A stretch of 64,000 bases of DNA from Streptomyces rapamycinicus NRRL 5491 (GCF_024298965.1 NZ_CP085193.1:8370001-8434000); one strand, 5' to 3'; positions 41,170-49,710 are shown, numbered from the stretch's first letter. The notes: generated from the sequence alone by a model not told the origin. Numbers and translations are program-made.

Positions 41170-41694
41170 CTACGGCCGGTAGAGGGCGCGGACGCGGGCC
41201 GGGTCGGCGGGGCCGTCCTGGCCGAGGTGGAAGAAGTGGTTCACCTGCCATGCCTGGGTGCCGCGGGCCTGCCGGTTGGTCGTCGTCGCCCACGGCGGAT
41301 AGACCCGGAACCCTCGCTTCCCGCCCTTCCCGCTACGGGAGACGATGCCGCGCTCGCACAGCACCGCGCACGGGAACACGAACTGCCCGAAGGCATGGCC
41401 GTCCCGGCTGCTGATGACGAAGAGGTCCACCCCGTCGCCGGCGTCGAAGGGCCGGATCGGCCCGTCCTCGGACCGCTGCCACACGGTGACGAACTGCCCG
41501 ACCTTCGTCGGGGTGGTTTTGGCCACGCGGAACCGGACCGAGCGGCCGTCGAGCGTGAACCGACACGCCGCGTATTCGGCGCTCTCCGGTTCGGGCACCG
41601 GCGGCGAGCAGGCAAAACCGCTCGGGTCGTACACCAGTGTCTTCGCCGCCAGCAGGTCACCATGGAGCCCCGCCCATGGCTGATTTGTCGCCAT
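41170..41694 (-). CDS. MepB-like protein
   Basis: A 174-residue protein matching the MepB family ('ESAEYAACRFTLDGRSVRFRV', 'AKTTPTKVGQFVTVWQRS', 'FVFPCAVLCERGIVS', 'GKRGFRVYPPWA'). MepB lies beside the MepA efflux gene in staphylococci but its activity is unknown. It stands alone here, 12 bases from the end of the dehydrogenase gene on the same strand. Confidence 0.85.
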   Translation of the reverse strand: MATNQPWAGLHGDLLAAKTLVYDPSGFACSPPVPEPESAEYAACRFTLDGRSVRFRVAKTTPTKVGQFVTVWQRSEDGPIRPFDAGDGVDLFVISSRDGHAFGQFVFPCAVLCERGIVSRSGKGGKRGFRVYPPWATTTNRQARGTQAWQVNHFFHLGQDGPADPARVRALYRP

Positions 41695-41706
41695 GCGGTC
41701 ATTCTG

Positions 41707-42783
41707 TCATCGGAGCAGTTCGAGCAGCGCGTCGGTGAACTCCTCGGTGGTGGCCGTACCGCCCAGGTCCGGGGTGCGGACGGGGGTCTTCGCCAGGACG
41801 GTCGCGATGGCGTCGGTGACGCGGGTGGCCGCCTCAGCGTGGCCGAGGTGGTCGAGCATCATCGCGGCGGACCAGATCGCGCCGAGCGGGTTGGCGATAC
41901 CGCGTCCGGCGATGTCGGGGGCGGAGCCGTGGACGGGCTCGAACATGGACGGGAAGTCGCGTTCGGGGTTGAGGTTGGCCGCGGGGGCGATGCCGATGCT
42001 GCCCGCGACCGCGGCGGCGAGGTCGCTGAGGATGTCGCCGAAGAGGTTGGAGGCCACGACGACGTCGAAGCGCCGTGGGTCGAGGACGAACTTGGCGGCG
42101 AGGGCGTCGATGTGCTCCTGGTCCCAGGCCACCTCCGGGTGCGCGGTGGCGCGTTCGGCCACCAGCTCGTCCCAGAACGGCATGGTGTGGATGATGCCGT
42201 TGGACTTGGTGGCCGAGGTGAGCCGGCCGCCGCGCCGCTCGGCGAGGGAGAAGGCGTAGTCCAGGACGCGGGTGACGCCCTTGCGGGTGAACACCGCTTC
42301 CTGGACGGCCGTTTCCTCCGGCAGCCCCCGCCCGAGGCGGCCGCCGATCTCGCCGTACTCGCCCTCGACGTTCTCCCGGACGACGACGAGGTCGACGTCG
42401 CCGGGGCCCGCGTCGCGCAGCGGGCTGGGCACGCCCTCGAAGACGCGGATGGGGCGCAGATTGACGTACTGCTGGAAGCCCCGGCGGATGGGGATCAGCA
42501 GCCCCCACAGCGAGACATGGTCGGGGACGCCGGGGTAGCCGACCGCGCCGAGCAGGATCGCGTCATGGCCGCGCAACTGGTCGAGACCGTCGTCTGGCAT
42601 CATCGCGCCGAGATTGGCATAGCGCTCGCAGGACCAGTCGAACGTCTCGTACGTGAAGCCGATGCCGTGCCGGGCGGCGACGGTGTCCAGGACCCGGCGG
42701 GCGGCCGGGATGACCTCGTTGCCGATGCCGTCGCCGGGGATCAGGGCGATGCGGTGGGTGGTGGTCGTGCGGCGGTTCGTCAT
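41707..42783 (-). CDS. Tartrate dehydrogenase-like enzyme
   Basis: A 358-residue member of the beta-decarboxylating dehydrogenase family (isopropylmalate/isocitrate/tartrate). 'IALIPGDGIGNEVIPAARRVL', 'VNLRPIRVFEGVPSPLR', 'VRENVEGEYGEIGGR', 'TSATKSNGIIHTMPFWDEL' and 'VVVASNLFGDILSDLAAAVAG' fit the tartrate dehydrogenase subgroup, which oxidises tartrate or D-malate with NAD. It lies beside a LysR gene running in the same direction; a LysR-type dyad at 42840 sits upstream of its start. Confidence 0.85.
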   Translation of the reverse strand: MTNRRTTTTHRIALIPGDGIGNEVIPAARRVLDTVAARHGIGFTYETFDWSCERYANLGAMMPDDGLDQLRGHDAILLGAVGYPGVPDHVSLWGLLIPIRRGFQQYVNLRPIRVFEGVPSPLRDAGPGDVDLVVVRENVEGEYGEIGGRLGRGLPEETAVQEAVFTRKGVTRVLDYAFSLAERRGGRLTSATKSNGIIHTMPFWDELVAERATAHPEVAWDQEHIDALAAKFVLDPRRFDVVVASNLFGDILSDLAAAVAGSIGIAPAANLNPERDFPSMFEPVHGSAPDIAGRGIANPLGAIWSAAMMLDHLGHAEAATRVTDAIATVLAKTPVRTPDLGGTATTEEFTDALLELLR

Positions 42784-42839
42784 GGAGGGGATTGCAGCAG
42801 GTGAGCGACTTCCGCGTCCAAGACGCAGATCGCATGGGT

Positions 42840-42860
42840 CTTATAGGCCCGCCCTATGAG
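42840..42860. promoter_or_regulatory. Probable LysR binding site A
   Basis: CTTATAGG-CCCGC-CCTATGAG, an 8-5-8 inverted repeat with one mismatch, overlaps the LysR stop codon and lies 57 bases upstream of the tartrate-dehydrogenase-like gene. The same pattern recurs at 43763. Confidence 0.5.
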
Positions 42861-43741
42861 ATTCCATGTGGCTCCATGGCGGTGCCGACGAACGCCTCCG
42901 CCGCCGGTGTCAGCCGGGCCCGCCTGCTGACCAGGGCGATATGCAGGCTGGTGGCCGGCTCCAGGTCCAGGACCAGCGCCCCCGCCCGCTCCGCGAGGCC
43001 GCGCCAGGCGTCGGCCACCACGGCCAGGCCGACGCCCCGCAGCACCAGCGGCAGGATCGACACCCGGTGCTCGGTCTCGACCACGACGGTCAGCGCGACG
43101 CCCTCGGCCACCAGATCGTCGACGTACCGGCGCATCCCCGTCCCCTTCTGGCCCACGATCAGCCGGTGTCCGGACAGCTGCTCATGGTGCACCGGCACCC
43201 CGGGGCGGAACGGCCCGTCCGGGGGCGTCAGCAGCACGAAGCGCTGCTCGACCAGCGGATAGGTGCGCACATCGCCCTGCGGTACGGGGCCGGGGGAGGC
43301 CAGCAGCCCCAGCTCGCACGCGCCGGTGCGCACCATCTCCGTAACGTCGCGCGGGGTGAACGCGGCCTGTACGCGTACGGACACCGCGGGATGGGCGCGG
43401 GCGAAGCGGTCGATCAGCCCCGCGAGCGGTTCGACGGCCTGGGAGGGCGGGGCCGCGATGTCCACCCGGCCGCCGCGCAGCCCGTGCACCGACTCCACAC
43501 TGGCCCGCGCGAGCTGGAGGCTGCGCACCGCCTCCCGCGCCGGTCCGATCAGCGCCGTGCCCGCGTCGGTGAGGACCGCCCGGCGGCCGATGCGGTGGAA
43601 GAGGTCGCTGCCCAGGTCGCGCTCCAGGGCGCGGATGGCCTGGGAGAGGGACGGCTGGGACAGATACAGCGCGGCGGCGGCCCGGTTGAATCCGCCCTGG
43701 TCCACCACGGCCAGGAAGTACTCCAGCTGCCGCACATCCAC
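42854..43741 (-). CDS. LysR-family regulator
   Basis: A 295-residue LTTR: HTH 'QLEYFLAVVDQGGFNRAAAAL' and 'LSQPSLSQAIRALERDLGSDL', then a periplasmic-binding-protein-type effector domain. GTG at 43741, behind GGGGAGGCGGCGCG, gives the standard LTTR start (VDVRQLEYF). Divergent from the hydrolase, and followed on the same strand by the dehydrogenase: both are likely targets. Confidence 0.92.
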   Translation of the reverse strand: MDVRQLEYFLAVVDQGGFNRAAAALYLSQPSLSQAIRALERDLGSDLFHRIGRRAVLTDAGTALIGPAREAVRSLQLARASVESVHGLRGGRVDIAAPPSQAVEPLAGLIDRFARAHPAVSVRVQAAFTPRDVTEMVRTGACELGLLASPGPVPQGDVRTYPLVEQRFVLLTPPDGPFRPGVPVHHEQLSGHRLIVGQKGTGMRRYVDDLVAEGVALTVVVETEHRVSILPLVLRGVGLAVVADAWRGLAERAGALVLDLEPATSLHIALVSRRARLTPAAEAFVGTAMEPHGIS

Positions 43742-43762
43742 CGCGCCGCCTCCCCGCACACT

Positions 43763-43783
43763 TCCATAGGTGTCGCTTATAAG
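43763..43783. promoter_or_regulatory. Probable LysR binding site B
   Basis: Read on the minus strand it is CTTATAAG-CGACA-CCTATGGA, the same 8-5-8 layout and nearly the same half-sites as site A at 42840. It lies in the 97-base gap between the LysR gene and the divergent hydrolase. Confidence 0.5.
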
Positions 43784-43838
43784 GATTGTCGTCAACGGGT
43801 CTTGGACGCGCACCGCGGGCGGCTGCTGGGATCGGGGC

Positions 43839-44741
43839 ATGAGCGAGCAGCTGCTGGACGACTTCGACCGCCGCACCGTCCACGTCGAGGGTGTGGGAAT
43901 CAACGTACGCACCGCCGGGGACGGGCCGCCGGTCCTCCTCCTGCACGGCTATCCGCAGACCCATATGATCTGGCACCACGTCGCCCCGGCGCTCGCCGCC
44001 ACCCACCGCGTGGTCCTGACCGATCTGCGCGGCTACGGCGACAGCGACAAGCCCGTGTCCGACGCCGAGCACACCCCGTACTCCAAGCGGGCCATGGCGC
44101 GCGACCAGCTGCTGGTGATGCGGGAGCTGGGCTTCGACCGGTTCGCGGTGGCCGGTCACGACCGGGGCGGCCGGGTCGCCCACCGGCTGGCCCTCGACCA
44201 TCCGCACGCCGTCTCAGCGCTCGCGGTCCTGGACATCGTGCCCACGCGGTACGTCTTCCAGCACGCCGACAAGGACTTCGGTCTCGGCTACTTCCACTGG
44301 TTCTTCCTGGCCGCGGACCACGGCATCCCGGAGCACCTCATCGGCCAGGACCCCGGGTTCTGGATCCGCACCCGGATGGGGGCGCGCCACCGGGGCGGAA
44401 CCCCGTTCGACGAGGCGGCCCAGGCCGAGTACGTCCGCTGCTTCTCGGATCCCGCGGCCATCCACGCCAGCTGCGAGGACTACCGCGCCGCCGCCTCCGT
44501 CGACCTGGTCCACGACGACGCGGACGCCGCCGCGGGCCGCCGGGTCACCGCACCGCTGCTGGCCCTGTGGGGCGCGCACGGTTTCGTCGGCCGCCACTAC
44601 GACGTACCGGAGGTCTGGCGCGGCTACGCGGACGATGTGCGCGGGCACGCGCTGCCGTGCGACCACTACCTTCCCGAGGAGGCGCCGGAGGAGACGCTGC
44701 GCCATCTGCGGGCGTTCCTCGGGGAGTACGGGAGCGCCTGA
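43839..44741 (+). CDS. Alpha/beta hydrolase (haloacetate dehalogenase/epoxide hydrolase type)
   Basis: A 300-residue hydrolase with oxyanion 'LLLHGYPQTHMIWHHVAP', 'DLRGYGDSDKP', nucleophile Asp in 'VAGHDRGGRVAHRLALDHP', cap helix 'GYFHWFFLAADHGIPEHLIG' and a C-terminal His in 'LPCDHYLPEEAPEE'. The Asp nucleophile places it with haloacetate dehalogenases and epoxide hydrolases; the substrate is not known. ATG at 43839 begins the conserved domain; an upstream in-frame ATG is in the intergenic region. Confidence 0.85.
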   Translation: MSEQLLDDFDRRTVHVEGVGINVRTAGDGPPVLLLHGYPQTHMIWHHVAPALAATHRVVLTDLRGYGDSDKPVSDAEHTPYSKRAMARDQLLVMRELGFDRFAVAGHDRGGRVAHRLALDHPHAVSALAVLDIVPTRYVFQHADKDFGLGYFHWFFLAADHGIPEHLIGQDPGFWIRTRMGARHRGGTPFDEAAQAEYVRCFSDPAAIHASCEDYRAAASVDLVHDDADAAAGRRVTAPLLALWGAHGFVGRHYDVPEVWRGYADDVRGHALPCDHYLPEEAPEETLRHLRAFLGEYGSA

Positions 44742-44749
44742 CCGGAGAC

Positions 44750-46141
44750 TTACGGTGCGGTCTGGAGGTTCTCCTGACGCGCGGCCGTCTCCTCGGCCGG
44801 GTCGGCGGCCCCGCGCGTCTCCCGCGCCAGTGCCACCGTGACCACGGTGAGCGCGCTCATCAGGGCGATGAAGACGACCACGCCGGTGACGCTGTGGTCG
44901 AACCAGAGCAGCAGGGCGGACGCGAGCATGGGCGCGAGGCCGCCGGTGAGCACGGTCCCGATGTTGTTGGCGATGCCGACCGCGCTGAACCGGACCGTGG
45001 TGTCGAAGAGTTCGGCGAAGAACGCGGGCTGGGAGCCGAGGACGGCGGACTGACCGATGCCCAGGGTGAGGAAGAGCGCGAGCCAGATGGCCCAGGTGTG
45101 TCCGCCGTCGATCACCGCGAAGAACGGCCATGCGGCGGCCAGCAGCACCAGGGCCCCGCCGATCGAGACCGGGCGCCGCCCGACGCGGTCGGAGAGCGCG
45201 CCGAAGGCCGGTACGGTCACCAGCTTCACGGCCGCGACCAGCGAGATGCCGCTGAGGAGTGCGGCGGTCGGCAGTCCGCGGTCCTCGGCGTAGGTGACCG
45301 AGAAGGTGCCGAAGACGTAGTAGCCCGCGTTCTCGGCGGCGCCCGCGCCGATCACGATGAGCATCTCCTTGGGGTAGCGGCGCCAGGCGGCGACGCAGCG
45401 GCTCCCGGCGATCCGCTGCCGCAGCGGGCGGCCGGATTTCGCGCCGGTGGAGCCCGTCTGCCCGGCCTGCCGCACCTGCTGGAATTCGGCGGTCTCCGGC
45501 AGTGAGCGGCGCACCCAGAGGCCGAAGAAGGTCAGGCCCGCGCTGAGCAGGAAGGGAATCCGCCAGCCCCAGGTGAGGAAGGCGTCCTCGGACAGCAGCC
45601 CGGTGGTGAGCGCGAAGGCGCCGGTGGACAGGAGGGTGCCGGTGCCGGTGCCGATCGCGGGCAGTGAGGTGAGCAGCCCGCGCCACTTGGGCGGTGCGTT
45701 CTCGAAGAGGATGATCAGCGCTCCGGTCTTCTCGCCGCCCGCGGCGAAGCCCTGGACGAAGCGCAGCAGTGTCAGCAGCACCGGCGCGGCGACGCCGATC
45801 TGCGCGTGGGTCGGCAGCAGGCCGATGGCCGTGGTGGCGAGCCCCATCATCAGCAGGGTGGCCACCAGCACGCCCTTGCGGCCCTGGGTGTCGCCCCGCT
45901 CCCCGAAGTAGGCGCCGCCCAGGGGCCGGGCGAGGAAGCCGATGGCGAAGGTGCCGTAGGCGAGGACCGTGCCGACCAGCGGGTCGCTGTCCGGGAAGTA
46001 GACCTTGTTGAAGACGAGGGCGGCCGCGGTTCCGTAGAGGGCGAAGTCGTACCACTCCACCGTGGTGCCGAAGACGGCGGCGAGGGCGACCTTGGGCTGG
46101 AAGACCGGCCTTCTGGTGGCGGAACTGCCGGTGTGCGTCAT
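44750..46141 (-). CDS. MHS-family MFS transporter
   Basis: A 463-residue protein with twelve hydrophobic segments and the metabolite:H+ symporter signatures 'FGTTVEWYDFALYGTAAALVF' and 'RPLGGAYFGERGDTQGRK', plus 'LLRFVQGFAAGGEKTGALI'. MHS members carry dicarboxylates and tricarboxylates such as citrate, alpha-ketoglutarate and shikimate. It is divergent from the CoA-transferase gene, with two palindromes between them that match one upstream of the IclR gene, so it probably imports the substrate of that pathway. Confidence 0.92.
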   Translation of the reverse strand: MTHTGSSATRRPVFQPKVALAAVFGTTVEWYDFALYGTAAALVFNKVYFPDSDPLVGTVLAYGTFAIGFLARPLGGAYFGERGDTQGRKGVLVATLLMMGLATTAIGLLPTHAQIGVAAPVLLTLLRFVQGFAAGGEKTGALIILFENAPPKWRGLLTSLPAIGTGTGTLLSTGAFALTTGLLSEDAFLTWGWRIPFLLSAGLTFFGLWVRRSLPETAEFQQVRQAGQTGSTGAKSGRPLRQRIAGSRCVAAWRRYPKEMLIVIGAGAAENAGYYVFGTFSVTYAEDRGLPTAALLSGISLVAAVKLVTVPAFGALSDRVGRRPVSIGGALVLLAAAWPFFAVIDGGHTWAIWLALFLTLGIGQSAVLGSQPAFFAELFDTTVRFSAVGIANNIGTVLTGGLAPMLASALLLWFDHSVTGVVVFIALMSALTVVTVALARETRGAADPAEETAARQENLQTAP

Positions 46142-46172
46142 TGGGGGACTCCCTTGTCACCGTGGATCGAGT

Positions 46173-46205
46173 ACCACTGTGTGGTTCGCTTGTGCCACTT
46201 GGTGG
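46173..46205. promoter_or_regulatory. Two palindromic operators, probable IclR sites
   Basis: ACCACTGTGTGGT (46173-46185) and CCACTTGGTGG (46195-46205) are perfect palindromes whose centres are 21 bases apart, two helical turns. Both are followed by TTCG. A related site, ACCACCAGGCGGT then TTCG, lies upstream of the IclR gene at 49200-49212. Confidence 0.65.
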
Positions 46206-46276
46206 TTCGGTGATGTTATGGAGGCACACACCCCGTGGCAAGGGGTCACACCCCGATTCGCGCTGGAGGTCATCCG

Positions 46277-47503
46277 TTGAGCACGCCCGCCCCCGCCGCC
46301 CCGCCACCCCTGCTCGACGGCATCCGGGTCCTGGATCTGACCAATGTCCTCGCCGGGCCCTTCGCCGGATATCAGCTCGCCCTCCACGGCGCCGACGTTC
46401 TCAAGGTCGAGATGCCGGGGTCCGGGGACCTGGCCCGCCAACTGGGCGCCGACCGGCAGCTCAGCGAGGATCTGCTGGGCGCGTCGTTCCTGGCCCAGAA
46501 CGCCGGGAAGCGCTCGCTGACCCTGAACCTCAAGGAGGACGAGGGGCGCGCGGCCCTGCTGCGCGCGGTGCGGGAGTCCGACGTCCTCCTCGAGAACTTC
46601 CGCCCCGGGGTGATGGACCGGCTGGGCGTCGGCCGCGACGTCCTCATGCGGGAGAACCGGCGGCTGATCTACTGCGCCGTCTCCGGCTTCGGCCAGACCG
46701 GACCGCTGCGCGCCCGGCCCGCCTACGACCAGATCGTGCAGGGCCTCTCCGGGATGATGAGCGTGACCGGCACCCCCGAGGTCAGCCCGCTGCGCGCCGG
46801 TTTCCCGGTCGCCGACACCCTCGGCGGCATGGCCGCCGCCTTCGCCGTGGCGGCGGCCCTGGTGCGCCGGGAGCGCACCGGAGGCGGCGCGTATCTGGAC
46901 GTCTCGATGCTGGAGGCCGCGCTCACCGCGATGGGGTGGGTGACCTCCAACTACCTGATCACCGGCCGCCCACCGCGGCCCATGGGCAATGAGAACTTCA
47001 CCGCCGCGCCGTCGGGGACGTTCCGCACGGCGGACGGATACCTCAACATCGCGGCCAACCGCCAGCGGCAGTTCGCCACCCTGTGCCGGCTCATCGGCCG
47101 CGCGGAACTGCTGGACGACGAGCGGTTCGCGCATCCCGCGGACCGCAAGGCCCACCGCGAGGAGCTGCGCGCCGAGGTCGAGAAGGGGCTCGCCGAGCGG
47201 ACCGCGGGGGAGTGGGAGGAGATCCTCGCCGACGCCGGGGTACCGGCCGCGCGGGTGCTGTCCGTACCCGACGCGCTGGGCCTGGAGCAGCTCGCGGAGC
47301 GGGACTTCGTCCGCACGCTGCCCTTCCCGGACGGGCGGACGCGCGAACTGCGCGTCCTGGGCAGCCCGTTCCGGGTCGACGGCGAACCGGCGGCCGCCAC
47401 CGCCCCGCCACCGCTGCTGGGCCAGCACACCGACCAGATCCTGGCCGGACTCGGCTACACCCCGAAGGAGATCGACGCGATGAGGGAGCGTGGTGCGATA
47501 TGA
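46277..47503 (+). CDS. CaiB/BaiF-type (class III) CoA-transferase
   Basis: A 408-residue enzyme with 'IRVLDLTNVLAGPFAGYQLAL', 'GADVLKVEMPGSGD' (the catalytic Asp of the family expected about residue 165, here in 'ARPAYDQIVQGLSG'), 'KRSLTLNLKEDEGR' and 'RTADGYLNIAANRQRQF'. It moves CoA from a donor such as succinyl-CoA to a carboxylic acid. TTG at 46277 follows GGAGGTCATCCG. It overlaps the next gene by four bases (ATGA), so transferase and lyase are made together. Confidence 0.9.
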   Translation: MSTPAPAAPPPLLDGIRVLDLTNVLAGPFAGYQLALHGADVLKVEMPGSGDLARQLGADRQLSEDLLGASFLAQNAGKRSLTLNLKEDEGRAALLRAVRESDVLLENFRPGVMDRLGVGRDVLMRENRRLIYCAVSGFGQTGPLRARPAYDQIVQGLSGMMSVTGTPEVSPLRAGFPVADTLGGMAAAFAVAAALVRRERTGGGAYLDVSMLEAALTAMGWVTSNYLITGRPPRPMGNENFTAAPSGTFRTADGYLNIAANRQRQFATLCRLIGRAELLDDERFAHPADRKAHREELRAEVEKGLAERTAGEWEEILADAGVPAARVLSVPDALGLEQLAERDFVRTLPFPDGRTRELRVLGSPFRVDGEPAAATAPPPLLGQHTDQILAGLGYTPKEIDAMRERGAI

Positions 47504-48375
47504 CCCGCCCGTCCGGAGAGCCGGAGGCCACGGCGGTGCCACAGGACGTCATCGACTGGTGGGCCACCGCCGTCAGCCGCATCCGGCCGGGCGAGATCCT
47601 GCTGCGCGGCTACCCGGTCGAGCAGCTGATCGGCCAGGTGTCCTTCGCCGAGACCGTCTGGCTGCTGCTGCGCGGCGAGTTGCCCACCCCGCCCCAGGGT
47701 CGGTTGCTGGAGGCCGCGCTCGTCGCCGCCGTCGACCACGGGCCCCAGGCCCCGTCGATCGCCGCCGCCCGGATGGCGGCCACCTGCGGACTGGGGCTGA
47801 ACAACGCGGTGGCCACGGGGGTGAACCTGCTGGGGGACGTCCACGGCGGGGCCGGTCAGCAGTGCATGGGGGTCCTGGCCGGGCTGGAGGAGGCCGTGGC
47901 CGAGGGGGCGGACGTCGACGCCGCCGCGAAGGACCTGGTGGCCGAGTACCGCGCCACGGGCTCCCACGTTCCGGGATTCGGCCACCGCTTCCACCCTTAC
48001 GACCCGCGCCGCACCCCGCTGCTCGACCTGGTGGGCGCGGCGGTGGCGGACGGCGAGGCGCCGGGCTGGGCGCTGCGCGCCGGGACGGCCCTGGAGCGGG
48101 CGCTGGCGGAGGGCCGCAGCCGTCCCGTGCCGATGAACATCGACGGCGCCACCGCCATCGTCTACAGCGAACTCGGCTTTCCGCCCGAGCTCGGACGCGG
48201 GCTGTTCGTGCTCTCCCGCAGCGTGGGCATCCTCTCCCACGCCTGGGAGGAGAAGTCCGGCGGGGCCAGGATCAAGGGCCCGCTGCCCCGGCGGCTGCTG
48301 CCCTCGTACGAGGGCCCGGCGCCCCGGAACCTCGACCGGCCGGAGAGCGGCGGGAACAGCGCCGGGAGCGCCTGA
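47500..48375 (+). CDS. Citryl-CoA lyase-like protein (citrate synthase fold)
   Basis: A 291-residue, short citrate-synthase-family protein. 'GGDVHGG'-type core appears as 'LLGDVHGGAGQQCMG', then 'VPGFGHRFHPYDPRRTPLLDL' and 'NIDGATAIVYSELGFPPELG'. The large N-terminal domain of citrate synthase is absent, as in citryl-CoA lyases, which split a CoA-activated hydroxyacid into an acyl-CoA and a keto acid. Coupled translation with the CoA-transferase supports an activation-then-cleavage pathway. Confidence 0.82.
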   Translation: MTRPSGEPEATAVPQDVIDWWATAVSRIRPGEILLRGYPVEQLIGQVSFAETVWLLLRGELPTPPQGRLLEAALVAAVDHGPQAPSIAAARMAATCGLGLNNAVATGVNLLGDVHGGAGQQCMGVLAGLEEAVAEGADVDAAAKDLVAEYRATGSHVPGFGHRFHPYDPRRTPLLDLVGAAVADGEAPGWALRAGTALERALAEGRSRPVPMNIDGATAIVYSELGFPPELGRGLFVLSRSVGILSHAWEEKSGGARIKGPLPRRLLPSYEGPAPRNLDRPESGGNSAGSA

Positions 48376-48378
48376 ACG

Positions 48379-49149
48379 TCAGCCGCTCTCGCCGAGGAAC
48401 CGCAGCTCCGACAGCCGCTTCGCGGCCTCGGCCAGCGCCGGGCGGAACGACTCGACACGCTCCTCGGTGAAGCGGCTGGTGGGCCCGCCGAGCCCCACCG
48501 CGGCGACGACCTGCCCGGTCGCGTCGGTGACCGGGGCGGCCACGGCGGACACCCCGTCCTCGCGCTCACCGTGGCTGACCGCCCAGCCCCGCTCCGCGGC
48601 GAGGCGCGCCCGTGTCGCCAGGACGGCGGCGAAGTCCGGGCCGCGACCGGCCGCCGCGGCCACCCGGCTCAGCGTCCGGGACGAGCCGCCGATGAGCAGG
48701 ACGTGCCCGGAGGCACCGGCCCACAGGGGCATCTCCTCACCGATGCGCACCACATGGCGCAGCTGCTGGGTGCCCTCGTGCTGGGCCACGCACACCCTGG
48801 AGCCGCCCTGGCGGATGTAGATCCGGGAGGATTCGCCGCCCGACCGGACCGAGAGGACACGCAGACACTCCACCGCCTCCGGGGGCAGTCGCCAGGCGTC
48901 CTGGGCGAGCGCCGCCCAGCGCAGCAGACCGGCGCCGGGGGTGAGCCGGCCGTCCCCCCGGCTCCACAGCAGCCCGCGCTGCTCGAGGGTGGCCACCAGC
49001 CGGACCACGGTGGACTTGGCCAGCCCGGTGGCGTCGGTCAACTCCCGTACGCTGCGGGAGCGGTGGGACTCGTCGAACAGGGCGAGCAGATCCAGTGCGC
49101 GCAGGACGCTCCGTACTCCCTCGCCGCCCTCTCCGGCCGCCGTCCCCAT
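48379..49149 (-). CDS. IclR-family regulator
   Basis: A 256-residue protein: winged HTH 'ELTDATGLAKSTVVRLVATLE' and the IclR effector domain ('LRHVVRIGEEMPLWAGASGHV', 'ERGWAVSHGEREDGVSAVAAP'). It is convergent with the lyase gene (three bases apart). ATG follows GAGGAGGACGGCG. Probable regulator of the MHS transporter/CoA-transferase promoters. Confidence 0.9.
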   Translation of the reverse strand: MGTAAGEGGEGVRSVLRALDLLALFDESHRSRSVRELTDATGLAKSTVVRLVATLEQRGLLWSRGDGRLTPGAGLLRWAALAQDAWRLPPEAVECLRVLSVRSGGESSRIYIRQGGSRVCVAQHEGTQQLRHVVRIGEEMPLWAGASGHVLLIGGSSRTLSRVAAAAGRGPDFAAVLATRARLAAERGWAVSHGEREDGVSAVAAPVTDATGQVVAAVGLGGPTSRFTEERVESFRPALAEAAKRLSELRFLGESG

Positions 49150-49199
49150 CGCCGTCCTCCTCGCCGCACACCGCATGAGCCGCCCATCGGGGCGACGGT

Positions 49200-49212
49200 A
49201 CCACCAGGCGGT
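49200..49212. promoter_or_regulatory. Probable IclR autoregulatory site
   Basis: ACCACCAGGCGGT, an imperfect palindrome followed by TTCG, about 50 bases upstream of the IclR start. It matches the two palindromes at 46173 and 46195. Confidence 0.5.
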
Positions 49213-49227
49213 TCGAGGGCCCGGAGT

Positions 49228-49275
49228 CGGCTGCGCGGGTATTCGGCTGCGCGGGTACTCGGCTACGCCGGTATG
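49228..49275 (+). repeat. Three 16-bp tandem repeats
   Basis: CGGCTGCGCGGGTATT, CGGCTGCGCGGGTACT and CGGCTACGCCGGTATG stand in tandem (49228-49243, 49244-49259, 49260-49275), the last unit overlapping the 3' end of the DUF2267 gene. Confidence 0.7.
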
Positions 49276-49694
49276 ACGGTGACCAGGTCGGCGGGCATCC
49301 GACCCCGGAGATCATCCCATTCGCCCTCGCTGATATGGCGCTGCAGGGCCCCCAGGACGGTGTGGACCAGCTGTTCGGTGTCGCCCTGGATCGAGTACGG
49401 GAAGTCGTGCCGGATCCGCTGGAAGAACTCCTCGCTGTGCATCTTCACGGGCGTCTCCGAGGGCCTCCACCCCTCGTAGTACATGCCGCGCACCAGCATC
49501 GGGAGCTGTGCGCCGAACTGGACCGCCTCGTCCACCGTCAGCCGGTCCCGCAGCTGGTGCAGCACCGCGCGCAGGGCGGCGTAGGACTGTTTACGGCGCT
49601 CCTTGGGCCAGCCGTACGCGTCCTCGATCTCCTTGAGGAGCCGGTTGGTCTTGTCGACGGTCGTGTCGAACGCGGGAAAGCCTGTCGCAACCAT
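49263..49694 (-). CDS. DUF2267 protein
   Basis: A 143-residue DUF2267 protein: 'FDTTVDKTNRLLKEIEDAYGW', 'YAALRAVLHQLRDRLTVDEAV' and 'FGAQLPMLVRGMYYEGW', 'TVLGALQRHISEGEWDDLRG'. Members occur with stress and chaperone genes, possibly binding nucleic acid or partner proteins; no activity is proven. ATG follows GAGAGGGACGAACACG. It is the last gene of the stress cluster. Confidence 0.88.
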   Translation of the reverse strand: MVATGFPAFDTTVDKTNRLLKEIEDAYGWPKERRKQSYAALRAVLHQLRDRLTVDEAVQFGAQLPMLVRGMYYEGWRPSETPVKMHSEEFFQRIRHDFPYSIQGDTEQLVHTVLGALQRHISEGEWDDLRGRMPADLVTVIPA

Positions 49695-49710
49695 CGTGTT
49701 CGTCCCTCTC

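Noticed and set aside
40576..42804. A 742-codon open frame on the plus strand
   Set aside because: It crosses antisense through the broken beta-lactamase, MepB and dehydrogenase genes; no domain is recognisable.
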